A stretch of DNA of 35,719 nt from a virus. Of the stretch, positions 7,540-14,894 are shown one piece after another; within the stretch, counting starts at the first letter, position 1; each line of letters opens with the position of its first letter. The position numbers and the translations under genes were made by a program. The stretch covers positions 1-35,719 of the IMG/VR virus record IMGVR_UViG_3300037070_003128. The stretch is one strand, 5' to 3'. The notes below the pieces were generated by a model. It had not been told where the DNA came from. It ran no database searches and saw only the letters and a program-made list of their open reading frames with translations.

Positions 7540-9296
7540 GAGGTGATACTACCGACGCAGAGTGGGCCTAGAGAGTCACAGTCCCCGGAAGGTCCGATAT
7601 CTTCGCATTCCCCTACAGGTCCGAGAAGGTCGCAGACCACGTTCTCGATGTGGCCTGGCACTAGAGCTTCGCCGGTTCCCTGAGAGGTAACCCCGTCCAA
7701 CGTTGAACTTCCGGTCCCGGTGACGGGGTCGGCGACGGTACCGGAGCCCTGCGACACCACCCCGTCCAGAGAAGACGAGCCAGACGCGATGATGCCGAGG
7801 ACCCCGGAACCAGAAGACGTAACGCCAGCGAGGGTGCTTGAGCCCGTCCCAGAGACGGGATTGGCTACGACTCCCGCTCCCGCGGAAGAGACCCCTGCGA
7901 GAGTTGAAGCGCCTGTAGCGGTGAACCCTTCAACGCCTACTCCTGCGGACGTAACGCCGGCGAGGGTTGAAGCGCCGGTCCCGGAGATCGGGTTGACCAC
8001 CGATCCCGATCCTGCAGAAGTAACCCCGTCCAAGGTCGTCGACCCGGTGGCGAGCATCGACTCCGATCCGGAGCCTGCGGAGGTCACATCGTCGAGGGTG
8101 GAAGAGCCGGTCCCGGTGATCGCCGCTGACGCTAGGTTCATCCCCCAGACCATGAACCGACAATCGAGAGCGTTCAGGGTGGTCGCGTCGTTGTCGTGGA
8201 TGAACAGGTCGTAGTCGAGAGTCCCCGATACGGAAGTTTGGAAGCCGAGCAGGTAAGTGTTTTTTAGGTCGCTCCCATCGTGTGAAGCCCAGTTGGAAAT
8301 ACCCGAACCGTCATCTGCGACCGGGTCGAGGATGGTGCTTCCACCGGATCGGACCCACATGAACCCTTGCTGGTCGGTCGCATCAGTCGTTTTCCGGGCG
8401 AGCCCACAGAAGATCAGATCCTGCGACGTGGAGAGCGTGTCGGTGAGAGTGGCGATCTGAACGTCGGTTGCGCCGGCTACGGACACGGTGCCGGGGAGGG
8501 TCGTGTAAATGTCCGACCAGGCCGACCGGCGGAAAATAAAAACGTTCGACGACCGGTGGTCGTTAGTCGTCGCCCCGCTGTCGTCTCGGGCTTGAACGTC
8601 CACGGTATGCGAAGCATTAGTTAAGGCTTGCGCGTGCCAGTGGAAGCGGGCCAGCTCCTCATTGGCGGACTCCCCCTCCTCTGATACCGGCCCGTAAACC
8701 ACGGCACCGTCGACCCGCAACTGGCTTTCGAGGTTGTCTGCGACCGTGTCGATAACGAATTGGCCCGACGACAGGACGACATAATCGTCGGCGGCTGGCG
8801 TGAATGTTTTAGTCGCGAACGACACCATCGTATTGGTTAAGGCGGTGAGGCTCGTGTTCTCGTTCCACCACCAGTCCGTATTCTCCGATCCGAAATCGGC
8901 GAGACGTACGACGGTGATCGTCGCTAACTCAACCGTGCAGGCTGTGGCTGCAGTATTAGTGGCGACATCCAAATCAATGTCGGCAAGGGTGGCGAGATCC
9001 AACCGGAACAGCCACGGCAGGTTCTGCTCTAAACCGGTCGACCCGGGACCGTTCGAATCCGTCTGTTGAATGTTCCCGATCAGCGAACCGTTATAAGTGA
9101 CCTGCCCTCTCGCTTCAGCAGCGCCGGCGGCACCACCACGAAACAACCCCCATACGAGGAGCAGCACTTCATCGTTGTTGACGAACCCCGCGCCGGACAG
9201 ATCCGCCGCGGACACGGTGAGCGCCGTCGTGAACGTTGTCGACGTGTTCGAAACTTGGCTCGTGAGCCGTTCGAAATAGTGGACGGCCTGCGCCAT
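7536..9296 (-). CDS. Virion structural protein with seven 22-residue repeats
   Basis: 586 residues. The first 390 residues look like two beta-rich domains; the segments LLLVWGLFRGG...ATITVVRLADF and YVVLSSGQFVIDT...FIFRRSAWSDIY have similar strand order. Residues 393-548 hold seven imperfect repeats of the pattern GTGxSTLxxVTSxGxG followed by about six variable residues, alternating between NP-type and aliphatic/aromatic-type linkers. The last 38 residues contain five cysteines in a CDLLGPVGECEDIGPSGDCD-type run. The gene sits within the head-connector block, so a head decoration or fibre is as likely as a tail fibre. The repeats are shared with the gene at 17795-19030. Confidence 0.7.
   Translation of the reverse strand: MAQAVHYFERLTSQVSNTSTTFTTALTVSAADLSGAGFVNNDEVLLLVWGLFRGGAAGAAEARGQVTYNGSLIGNIQQTDSNGPGSTGLEQNLPWLFRLDLATLADIDLDVATNTAATACTVELATITVVRLADFGSENTDWWWNENTSLTALTNTMVSFATKTFTPAADDYVVLSSGQFVIDTVADNLESQLRVDGAVVYGPVSEEGESANEELARFHWHAQALTNASHTVDVQARDDSGATTNDHRSSNVFIFRRSAWSDIYTTLPGTVSVAGATDVQIATLTDTLSTSQDLIFCGLARKTTDATDQQGFMWVRSGGSTILDPVADDGSGISNWASHDGSDLKNTYLLGFQTSVSGTLDYDLFIHDNDATTLNALDCRFMVWGMNLASAAITGTGSSTLDDVTSAGSGSESMLATGSTTLDGVTSAGSGSVVNPISGTGASTLAGVTSAGVGVEGFTATGASTLAGVSSAGAGVVANPVSGTGSSTLAGVTSSGSGVLGIIASGSSSLDGVVSQGSGTVADPVTGTGSSTLDGVTSQGTGEALVPGHIENVVCDLLGPVGECEDIGPSGDCDSLGPLCVGSITS
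7653..8120 (-). repeat. Seven tandem 66-base coding repeats
   Basis: Degenerate direct repeats of about 66 bases encode the GTGASTLAGVTSAGxG units of the 586-residue virion protein. Recurrent plus-strand words are gtaacgccggcgagggttga and close variants. They are coding, not CRISPR: no constant repeat with unrelated spacers is present. Confidence 0.85.
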
Positions 9297-9310
9297 GTCA
9301 GGCCTCTATA

Positions 9311-9709
9311 TCAGGGGTTGCCTTCGGTGAACACCAGAGAGGAGACGCTGACGTTCGCTCCGGTCACGATCGAAGTCGTGTTGAAGTTGATATCCGCACC
9401 CGAAGTCGAAACGCTCCCGTCCAACACGAACGCTGCCGCGGAGGTGACAATACGGAACCAGGTTGCGGTCCCGGTCGCATTCGCGCTTGCGTCCGCAGTG
9501 ATCGCCGAAAACGTCAGCACACCCGCCGCAGCGCCAGCCGCCGAAGGGTCCGAGAAGGTGAGTTCTGCGAGCAGCGTTGTTGCTGCGCCGCCGGTCGCCG
9601 GACGGGAACCGTCGTAGATACGGAGCAGTCCTGCGGTGCCGGCGTCGATCGCCGCCGTGATCACATCCAACCGTGAGTTCCGTACTGCCGCCACGATTCC
9701 AAGAGCCAT
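9311..9709 (-). CDS. Conserved phage virion-associated protein
   Basis: 132 residues. The opening MALGIVAAVRNSRLDVITAA followed by GLLRIYDGSRPATGG matches a widespread small phage protein family often found beside head or tail genes (roughly N-x-xLDAIxxxIDAG...LRIYDG). The rest is Ala/Thr/Ser-rich beta. The stop of the upstream microgene overlaps its ATG (TAATG). No enzyme motif. A structural role is inferred from position and family resemblance. Confidence 0.7.
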   Translation of the reverse strand: MALGIVAAVRNSRLDVITAAIDAGTAGLLRIYDGSRPATGGAATTLLAELTFSDPSAAGAAAGVLTFSAITADASANATGTATWFRIVTSAAAFVLDGSVSTSGADINFNTTSIVTGANVSVSSLVFTEGNP

Positions 9710-9822
9710 TAGTCCTCATCCTCCTCTAGAGCGCAGCAGTCGCCCGCGCACATGCAGGCGTCAGGGTGGGTTATGACACCCACCCCTTCGATCTTGATGT
9801 CCTCAGTTATTGACTCGTTCAT
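9709..9822 (-). CDS. Cysteine-rich microprotein (37 aa)
   Basis: ATG at 9822 overlaps the stop of the probable tail tube gene (ATGA), and its TAA overlaps the next ATG (TAATG), so it is held in frame by coupling on both sides. The product is acidic, with a cluster CMCAGDCC near residues 23-30 and an EEDED C-terminus. Four cysteines in eight residues suggest metal binding or a disulfide knot. It is too short for most gene callers. Function unknown. Confidence 0.65.
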   Translation of the reverse strand: MNESITEDIKIEGVGVITHPDACMCAGDCCALEEDED

Positions 9823-10487
9823 GAGCTGCAGTTCGGAGTGTCGATGAACCCGCATTCCAGAAGGTTCTGGTTGTACGGGGAGACGTCCGGGTCGGGAATG
9901 TCGGTTGCGGTCCAGTGAGCCTCAAAGTACGGGTCGACAATGGTCGGCACGTCTTCGAAACCGCCGGTCCCCAGGCTCGAGGATGGTGCCGCGGTCCCGT
10001 TCAACACCATTTGCAGGCTGTCACGTCCGAACGTGTAGTTGCCTAGCGTCCAGATGACGTGGGGGTAAACGTGGTGCCAGTACGAGTTGGGAGCCGCATT
10101 CTGGCTGGAGCCGTCGAGGCTCTTCGTCCAGAAGTGGGCTTCCACCGCGTCGGCGACCTGCACACCCTTCGCCCATCCCGGCTGCCCGTTGGCGGTCAGG
10201 ATCTCCGCGCCCACCGCGAGAGCGATGAACTCGGGGTCGTAGTTGCAGAGGGTCAACACCAGGTCGGCGCCGGTAGCAACATCAGGGTCGGTCCGGGTGT
10301 AGCAAATGTCGCCACATCCGGTTCGGGTGGTCACTGTCTCCCCCGCATCCAATGTGGGGGTCACCGCCAGTGAGATGGGGGTCATCGTGTAGACGGTCCC
10401 GTCGGGTTCGTCACACAGGGGGGAGCCGTCCGAGTCCAGCAGGCTGAACCTGACTGCACACAGATCGGCGCTATTCCAACAAGCCAT
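9819..10487 (-). CDS. Probable major tail (tube) protein
   Basis: 222 residues, mostly beta. A stretch around residues 68-95 (DVATGADLVLTLCNYDPEFI) resembles the conserved core of siphovirus tail tube subunits, which lists a xDVTLTLC-like strand before a loop. The later HVIWTLGNYTFGRDSLQMVLNG also fits. It lacks enzyme motifs and is followed by small virion genes. Its position, before the connector genes rather than after them, is unusual for a tube protein, so a head decoration protein is the main alternative. Confidence 0.5.
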   Translation of the reverse strand: MACWNSADLCAVRFSLLDSDGSPLCDEPDGTVYTMTPISLAVTPTLDAGETVTTRTGCGDICYTRTDPDVATGADLVLTLCNYDPEFIALAVGAEILTANGQPGWAKGVQVADAVEAHFWTKSLDGSSQNAAPNSYWHHVYPHVIWTLGNYTFGRDSLQMVLNGTAAPSSSLGTGGFEDVPTIVDPYFEAHWTATDIPDPDVSPYNQNLLECGFIDTPNCSS

Positions 10488-10521
10488 TAGCTATTTCCTT
10501 TCTGTGGCAGTTGGTGTCTCA

Positions 10522-11370
10522 TTAACTTGCTCCGCATTCCGGTCCCGGGTCTGGGATACAGACCGGGATTCCGATGTGGGCGCAAGGCGAGAAATATGCG
10601 GCGGCGGAGTTCTCCGAGTAGACGGTGAGCGTGTTCGTCTCCCAATCCACTGAGGAGAGGTTGATGGTGGGGGAGACCGCGACTCCTACCGGGCCGGTCC
10701 CGTAGATCCACGGTTCTCCGGCGGTCACGTTCCCGCCCGGGTCGGAGCCGTCGTATCCGGTGCCGGCGACGAGGAGATGGTCGGTGTGGTTCAGGCTCAG
10801 CACGTTCCCTTGACGGTCGATCTGGCCGTAGAACTGGAGGAACGGGATCAGAAAGTGGGGGACGTGGACGATGCCCCGCTCCCCACCCAAAGCAGCGTCC
10901 AAAGCGGCGACCATGTCCGCGAGCGCGGGGACGATCCCGGTGGCGACTCCCCCGTTCGGATCGGCGGCTCCTGACGAGGCGAGAAACCAGGAGTCCGCGG
11001 CGGGAACCGAATCGGCCCGGCCGTTCCACAGGCCGCGTTCCACGTTGAACGATTGGGAGTTGGCCGCTTTCTGCGCCACGTCCGTCATCAACCGTTCAAT
11101 AACGGAAGGGTCGGCGGCGGTGGTACAAGTCCCCGACTCGTAAAACCCGAACACTGGAAATTCGACTGACCCTTCCCCCGACGTCCCGGTCTTGTTGAGG
11201 TCGTCGGCGCAAGTGTCGAACAGGTCGTGTGGAACGTGGCAGACCCCCCCGAAGAAGGTTCCGGTGTCGACGAGGCGGTCGGCGTTCTCCTCCCAGGCGA
11301 TACCCAGGGTGTCACGCAACGATCCTGCTCGGACTCGGGTTCTGGTGGGGGTTGGCAGCGTGCGGGGCAT
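10522..11370 (-). CDS. Virion structural protein
   Basis: 282 residues. It recalls a family common in actinophage head regions: ERGLWNG (about 111-117), then a helix ALADMVAALDAALGG followed by GIVHVPHFLIPFL, then a loop VAGTGYDGSDPGG and EPWIYGTGPVGVAV, ending in a Cys-rich tail. It is probably a capsid-associated or second major structural protein. A dedicated promoter-like element and leader similar to that of the capsid gene precedes it, suggesting high expression. SD GGAGG lies six bases before the ATG. Confidence 0.65.
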   Translation of the reverse strand: MPRTLPTPTRTRVRAGSLRDTLGIAWEENADRLVDTGTFFGGVCHVPHDLFDTCADDLNKTGTSGEGSVEFPVFGFYESGTCTTAADPSVIERLMTDVAQKAANSQSFNVERGLWNGRADSVPAADSWFLASSGAADPNGGVATGIVPALADMVAALDAALGGERGIVHVPHFLIPFLQFYGQIDRQGNVLSLNHTDHLLVAGTGYDGSDPGGNVTAGEPWIYGTGPVGVAVSPTINLSSVDWETNTLTVYSENSAAAYFSPCAHIGIPVCIPDPGPECGAS

Positions 11371-11386
11371 AATCCTCCTAAGAGGG

Positions 11387-11443
11387 CCGCGACTACACGC
11401 TGACCTAACCCTGAACCTTACCTTGAGGGTCGGGCTCTAGCAA
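11387..11443 (-). promoter_or_regulatory. Putative late promoter and conserved leader element, copy A
   Basis: On the minus strand, TTGCTA (11443-11438) is followed after 17 bases by TAAGGT (11420-11415), fitting a -35/-10 pair with an actinobacterial TAnnnT -10 box. Just downstream, CAGCGTGTAGTCGCGG (11402-11387) matches 15 of 16 bases in the leader of the capsid gene. The ACCCTCAA word is also shared. The element overlaps the 3' end of the glycosyltransferase gene and serves the virion gene starting at 11370. Confidence 0.6.
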
Positions 11444-12035
11444 GGACTACGGGGGGGAGGGACCAGTCGACCAGTTCCGGTTGGTTGGCGAACCAGTAGG
11501 CGTGCCTGCCTCCGGTACGTCCTTGAACAAGGGAGGGCCCGTTCCGATGGTTCACCAGGGAAGGCCAGGTGTACCAGACGGGGACCCCGCTCCGTTCGAA
11601 CCATTTGGACAGTCTGAGATCGTAATTGTCGATCCGGTAATGCTCCCCCACTGCGAGAACCTTGCGGATCAGGTTGGTGGGGATCACGATGCCGGGCCCC
11701 CAAATGATCTGGCGCATCACCAGAAACGAGGCGTCTTTGACGTGGCGGACTTGGGAGCGGATCGAAGTTCCCGCGTAGAGAACCACCGGACTCCTTTCAG
11801 GAACATACTCGAGAGCTTTCGGGAGAATCCTGGTGAACCCGCGGCAGAGGACGGCGTCGTCTTGGATCACGCATCCGTATTCGGCTTCCGAATCTGCGAG
11901 GGCTTCCCACGCTCGTCTGCCGGTGTCCCACCGTGAGGACTGCTCATCCCAGGTGATCCCAGCTTTCAACGATTTGGCTAGGGGTCCGACCATCTCCATC
12001 CGGGAGGGGTGCGCCATCACCTGATAGGCGATCAT
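11418..12035 (-). CDS. Glycosyltransferase (GT25-like), paralogue of the 14.1-14.8 kb gene
   Basis: 205 residues from ATG 12035, chosen because it overlaps the previous stop (ATGA). Motifs shared with the plus-strand gene at 14111: AHPSR near the N-terminus, GITWDE...WDTGRRA, VIQDDAVL (about 56-63), YTWPSLVNHR and DWSLPPV at the C-terminus. The QDDA acidic pair is the likely metal/nucleotide-sugar site of a GT-A fold, as in LPS GT25 enzymes. It should move a sugar to a glycan or protein in the infected cell. It opens the island's left end, next to a virion gene. Confidence 0.75.
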   Translation of the reverse strand: MIAYQVMAHPSRMEMVGPLAKSLKAGITWDEQSSRWDTGRRAWEALADSEAEYGCVIQDDAVLCRGFTRILPKALEYVPERSPVVLYAGTSIRSQVRHVKDASFLVMRQIIWGPGIVIPTNLIRKVLAVGEHYRIDNYDLRLSKWFERSGVPVWYTWPSLVNHRNGPSLVQGRTGGRHAYWFANQPELVDWSLPPVVLARARPSR

Positions 12036-12331
12036 CTGACCCGCCCAAGATGGCTTAGGGCTTCGACACACTCATCCCCGAAGGCGGCGAAGAAAGTCGG
12101 GAACATAATCTCGGTGGGTTTCCCTTCACGTCCAAAGAGCAGTCGGTCGGTGTTCCTTAGCTCCCCGATGGCGGCGTCGGATTCCCATATGGCGAGACGC
12201 CAGAATGCTTTGACATATGGGAGGAGCGCGATGCCGTTCCGGTGGAAGATGAAGCGGTCCACCACCCACCGCGGAGTCAGGTAGTCGTCGGAAGTCTTCT
12301 CGGACTGCTCAACTTGGAATAGCTGGTTCAT
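12032..12331 (-). CDS. Shrunken Dam-like methyltransferase homologue (99 aa)
   Basis: Starts at ATG 12331 (ATGA overlap with FkbM gene). The N-terminal TSDDYLTPRWVVDRF resembles the start of phage N6-adenine methyltransferases. From about residue 28 the pattern ALLPYVKAFW...DRLLFGREGKPTEIMFPTFFAAFG matches their C-terminal half (RLRFG...APFPS). The middle, which should hold the DPPY/DPPF catalytic and SAM sites, is missing. It is therefore probably not an active DNA methylase; it may be a degraded gene or an adapted binding protein. The assignment is tentative. Confidence 0.5.
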   Translation of the reverse strand: MNQLFQVEQSEKTSDDYLTPRWVVDRFIFHRNGIALLPYVKAFWRLAIWESDAAIGELRNTDRLLFGREGKPTEIMFPTFFAAFGDECVEALSHLGRVR

Positions 12332-12987
12332 GGGTCCCAACGATGCTGCGGTGAGCCCATCTGGAGGATCTTCTCTAGGTGATAGCCCAACGGTTCGAGG
12401 ACCCGACGAATCCTCTCCTGTGCTAGTCGGGTGTGGGTTTCGCAGTAGACCACCGGACGGCAACTTTTCAAATGTTCGGTCATCCCTTCGAGGACTTCGG
12501 GTTCCATCCCTTCAACGTCGATTTTGACCACCGCCAGATCCGAGACTGAAAGCAGGTCGTCGATCCGGTGGACCGGAATGTCTCCTCGCTCCAACTTCAT
12601 CGTCGCGCCTTCCCGGGTGGGGTCGAACTCCATCCACATTCCTTTACTGAGCCGTCCGTGAGTCTCCCGGTTCCCTGCCGCCCATTCGAACACTTCGACC
12701 TCTAGTTGAGGGTTCAACCCGAGATTGTCGTAAAGCTGTTTCAACGATCCGTCGTGGGGCTCCCAGGCGTACACCTTGAACCCGCAGACCGCCCCGAAGT
12801 AGAGGGTGTGGTTTCCGATGTGCGCTCCCACGTCGAAGGCGGAACCGGATAGGCCGAGGTCGTAGACGTCTTCGAGGAGCATCAGTTCGTAGGCGGTCCC
12901 CATCGACAGCTTCGACCCGACCCGTCCTTCGCCGGGGTTGTAGATCCGGTACGGCTTGCCGTGGTAGTCGAGGGTCACAATCTCCAT
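12328..12987 (-). CDS. FkbM-family SAM methyltransferase
   Basis: 219 residues. FDVGAHIGNHT (51-61) is SAM motif I, with the acidic residue of the next strand in YAWEPHDG (E76). DLAVVKIDVEGMEPEVLEG (about 150-168) is the FkbM hallmark motif. FkbM-type enzymes put methyl groups on hydroxyls of sugars or macrolides. Among glycosyltransferases, O-methylation of transferred sugars is the best reading. Its 3' end is coupled to the next gene by ATGA. Confidence 0.85.
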   Translation of the reverse strand: MEIVTLDYHGKPYRIYNPGEGRVGSKLSMGTAYELMLLEDVYDLGLSGSAFDVGAHIGNHTLYFGAVCGFKVYAWEPHDGSLKQLYDNLGLNPQLEVEVFEWAAGNRETHGRLSKGMWMEFDPTREGATMKLERGDIPVHRIDDLLSVSDLAVVKIDVEGMEPEVLEGMTEHLKSCRPVVYCETHTRLAQERIRRVLEPLGYHLEKILQMGSPQHRWDP

Positions 12988-13502
12988 ATGGCCAGTCGTT
13001 CCGCTTCCACCGTGAAATCCCCGAGCATCCTTCTAAGACGCTCCGCGGCCCTGCGGACTCCCGGGTTTTTGGGGGTGTCCAAATCGTCGAGGATCACCAC
13101 CGCATCCGAAACCAGGTATTTCATCCAGGCGAGCACGTCGTTGTAGACCGCCTGTTCGGAATGGTCCCCATCGACGAACAACAATCCGACCGAGCCGTGA
13201 TCCCAGGTTTCGGCGATTTTCACGCTGAACCCCTGGATCGGGACGATGTTCGGATAGGGCTTGGTCTGCAGGTCGAAGTCGTCGCGGGCGGTGGTGAACC
13301 CGAACCGTCCCGCAGGGTTCCCCACCAGATCCCACGGGTCCACCGCGTACACCGTCTGTTTCGTTGCGGAGGCGAGGTAGCAGGTGGACTTCCCCTTGTA
13401 CGACCCGACCTCCACGATCGGATATTCGGCGAGCGCCGCGTACTTGGAGAGGGTTTCCCCGACCTCGGTGGGGATGAGGCCGGCAAGTTCAGACAGCGAC
13501 AA
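12975..13502 (-). CDS. Class I SAM methyltransferase (Methyltransf_24/CmcI-like)
   Basis: 175 residues. IVEVGSYKGKST (29-40) is motif I and VYAVDPWD (51-58) the acidic second strand. GLLFVDGDHSEQAVYND (106-122) and VVILDDLD (135-142) match metal-assisted O-methyltransferases that act on sugars such as CmcI or TylF relatives. It overlaps its neighbours by 13-14 bases on both sides, so it is made with FkbM and the OCH1-like transferase. Substrate likely a sugar hydroxyl (inference). Confidence 0.8.
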   Translation of the reverse strand: MSLSELAGLIPTEVGETLSKYAALAEYPIVEVGSYKGKSTCYLASATKQTVYAVDPWDLVGNPAGRFGFTTARDDFDLQTKPYPNIVPIQGFSVKIAETWDHGSVGLLFVDGDHSEQAVYNDVLAWMKYLVSDAVVILDDLDTPKNPGVRRAAERLRRMLGDFTVEAERLAIWRL

Positions 13503-14121
13503 AGGGTTTCCCCTGTATGCGTCTTTGGTTCTGCCAGTGATGCACCGCGTACGAGTCGGGGTAGTCGTTGGCGCCGAGGTGGAGTTCGTTCCAGCGGTAC
13601 GGGTAGAAGTACCTCTGCGGATATTCAGTGATCTTGTGTCTCCGGGCGATGGGGGTGAAGAACTGGGGCCCCGATTTGACAGTGTTCCCCGCGCTCGGGT
13701 TCTGTCGTTCGACGTTGGCGGGGAGGCGTGCGATCAACTCGAGGAGCATGTCATGTCCCGGGGGAGCGCCGATGAGAGCGTTGTTCAACCATTGTCGGGT
13801 CTCCTGCCCGGCGAAGATTCCGTGTGCTAATGCGTCGAAGGGTCGCTGGCAGACGAAGTCGGCGTCAGCCCAGATCCCCCCGTCGTGGTAGAGGATCTCG
13901 TACCTAGCAACGTCGGAGCGGAACTGTTCGGGCGCTTTCGGTGAGATCTTCTCCGCGTTGTCCCACAGCTCCTGGTTCACTAAGCGCGGGGCTTCCGTCC
14001 AGAGTTTGACCTCCCATTCAGGGTGGTGCTCTTTCCAGGATTGCATCATCTGGTAGATGTGGAGGGGGAGTGGAGGTCCGATCCACATCTGGTGGATTAT
14101 CTTGGGGAGCGTGTTGTCCAT
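13489..14121 (-). CDS. DXD sugar-binding glycosyltransferase (OCH1/Gly_transf_sug)
   Basis: 210 residues from ATG 14121; sequence further upstream is the shadow of the plus-strand gene. LPKIIHQMWIGPPLP (5-19) is the standard N-terminus, and SDVARYEILYHDGGIWADAD (69-88) includes the catalytic DxD (D86, D88) that binds Mn and the nucleotide sugar. This family covers OCH1 mannosyltransferases and toxin glucosyltransferases. Its start overlaps that of the divergent plus-strand glycosyltransferase by about 11 bases, so each promoter must lie in the other's coding region. Confidence 0.85.
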   Translation of the reverse strand: MDNTLPKIIHQMWIGPPLPLHIYQMMQSWKEHHPEWEVKLWTEAPRLVNQELWDNAEKISPKAPEQFRSDVARYEILYHDGGIWADADFVCQRPFDALAHGIFAGQETRQWLNNALIGAPPGHDMLLELIARLPANVERQNPSAGNTVKSGPQFFTPIARRHKITEYPQRYFYPYRWNELHLGANDYPDSYAVHHWQNQRRIQGKPFVAV

Positions 14122-14818
14122 AAGGATCGCCGCCCATCCTAAGAGGGAAGCCTGGGCGAACGAGTTATCGAAGGTGCTGGACGCTCCGATCACTTGGGAT
14201 GAGAGGGACAACACATGGGACACTCACAGACGCGCCCTGCTTTCGGCTACGGGCACGCATTGTCTCATCGTGCAGGATGATGCGGTCCTCTCCGAAGGTC
14301 TCGTGGAGAGCGTTTCAAGGGCGGTCGAATATTCGGGGGAACATCCGATCTGTCTGTACTCCCAGAACACGAAACGCCTCGAGCAGGTCGCCTATTTGAA
14401 CCCCGTCTCCTGGTGGGCGGGTCTCGGGCCGTTGTATGGAGTAGCGAACGTTCTCCCCGTCGAACACATCAAGGACATCGTCCGGGTGGGGGATGTTTAC
14501 CGGGGGCCTTCCTACGACCGGCGGTTGTGGATGTGGTATTCGGCGAAGAAGATCGACGCGTACTACTCGTGGCCTTCCCTGGTTGAACATCGGGGTGTCG
14601 AATCGCTCATGTGGAAAGGCCGCCATGAACGTCCCGCCCACTCCTTCGGATCAGGCTTAGACATCGACTGGAGCATCCCTCCCGTACAGGCCACCCCCGA
14701 CAATATCTATCCGAAGGTGGTGATGGAGTTGGACGGCCAGTCGGTGACAGTACGGAAAATGTCGACCATGTGGCGGCGCCGGGTGGACGCAGGATGGAAA
14801 GAGAAAGCCCCCCGCTAG
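14111..14818 (+). CDS. Glycosyltransferase on the plus strand, GT25-like paralogue
   Basis: The only confident plus-strand gene in the window. 235 residues from GTG 14111; TTG 14114 (giving M-S-I-R-I) is an equal or better start because GGGGAG ends at 14109. AAHPKR, PITWDE...WDTHRRA, IVQDDAVL, YSWPSLVEHR and DWSIPPV are shared in order with the minus-strand gene at 11418-12035, so the two are duplicated copies in opposite orientation. It has an extra basic C-terminal tail (TMWRRRVDAGWKEKAPR). A strong terminator begins inside its last codons. Confidence 0.8.
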   Translation: MLSIRIAAHPKREAWANELSKVLDAPITWDERDNTWDTHRRALLSATGTHCLIVQDDAVLSEGLVESVSRAVEYSGEHPICLYSQNTKRLEQVAYLNPVSWWAGLGPLYGVANVLPVEHIKDIVRVGDVYRGPSYDRRLWMWYSAKKIDAYYSWPSLVEHRGVESLMWKGRHERPAHSFGSGLDIDWSIPPVQATPDNIYPKVVMELDGQSVTVRKMSTMWRRRVDAGWKEKAPR

Positions 14819-14836
14819 GAGGGGCCTTCTCTTTTT
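14801..14836 (+). terminator. Intrinsic terminator, probably bidirectional
   Basis: A 13-pair stem with two mismatches (14801-14813 with 14819-14831, five-base loop containing the TAG stop of the glycosyltransferase) is followed by TTTTT on the plus strand. On the minus strand the same hairpin is followed by tttctcttt, so it can also end capsid transcription, whose gene stops about 60 bases upstream of it. Confidence 0.85.
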
Positions 14837-14894
14837 GTGAGGCGACAGTTGCGTCGCTCTCAGTTTAGGGCCGTGATAAGCCTTTTTCAGGTTA

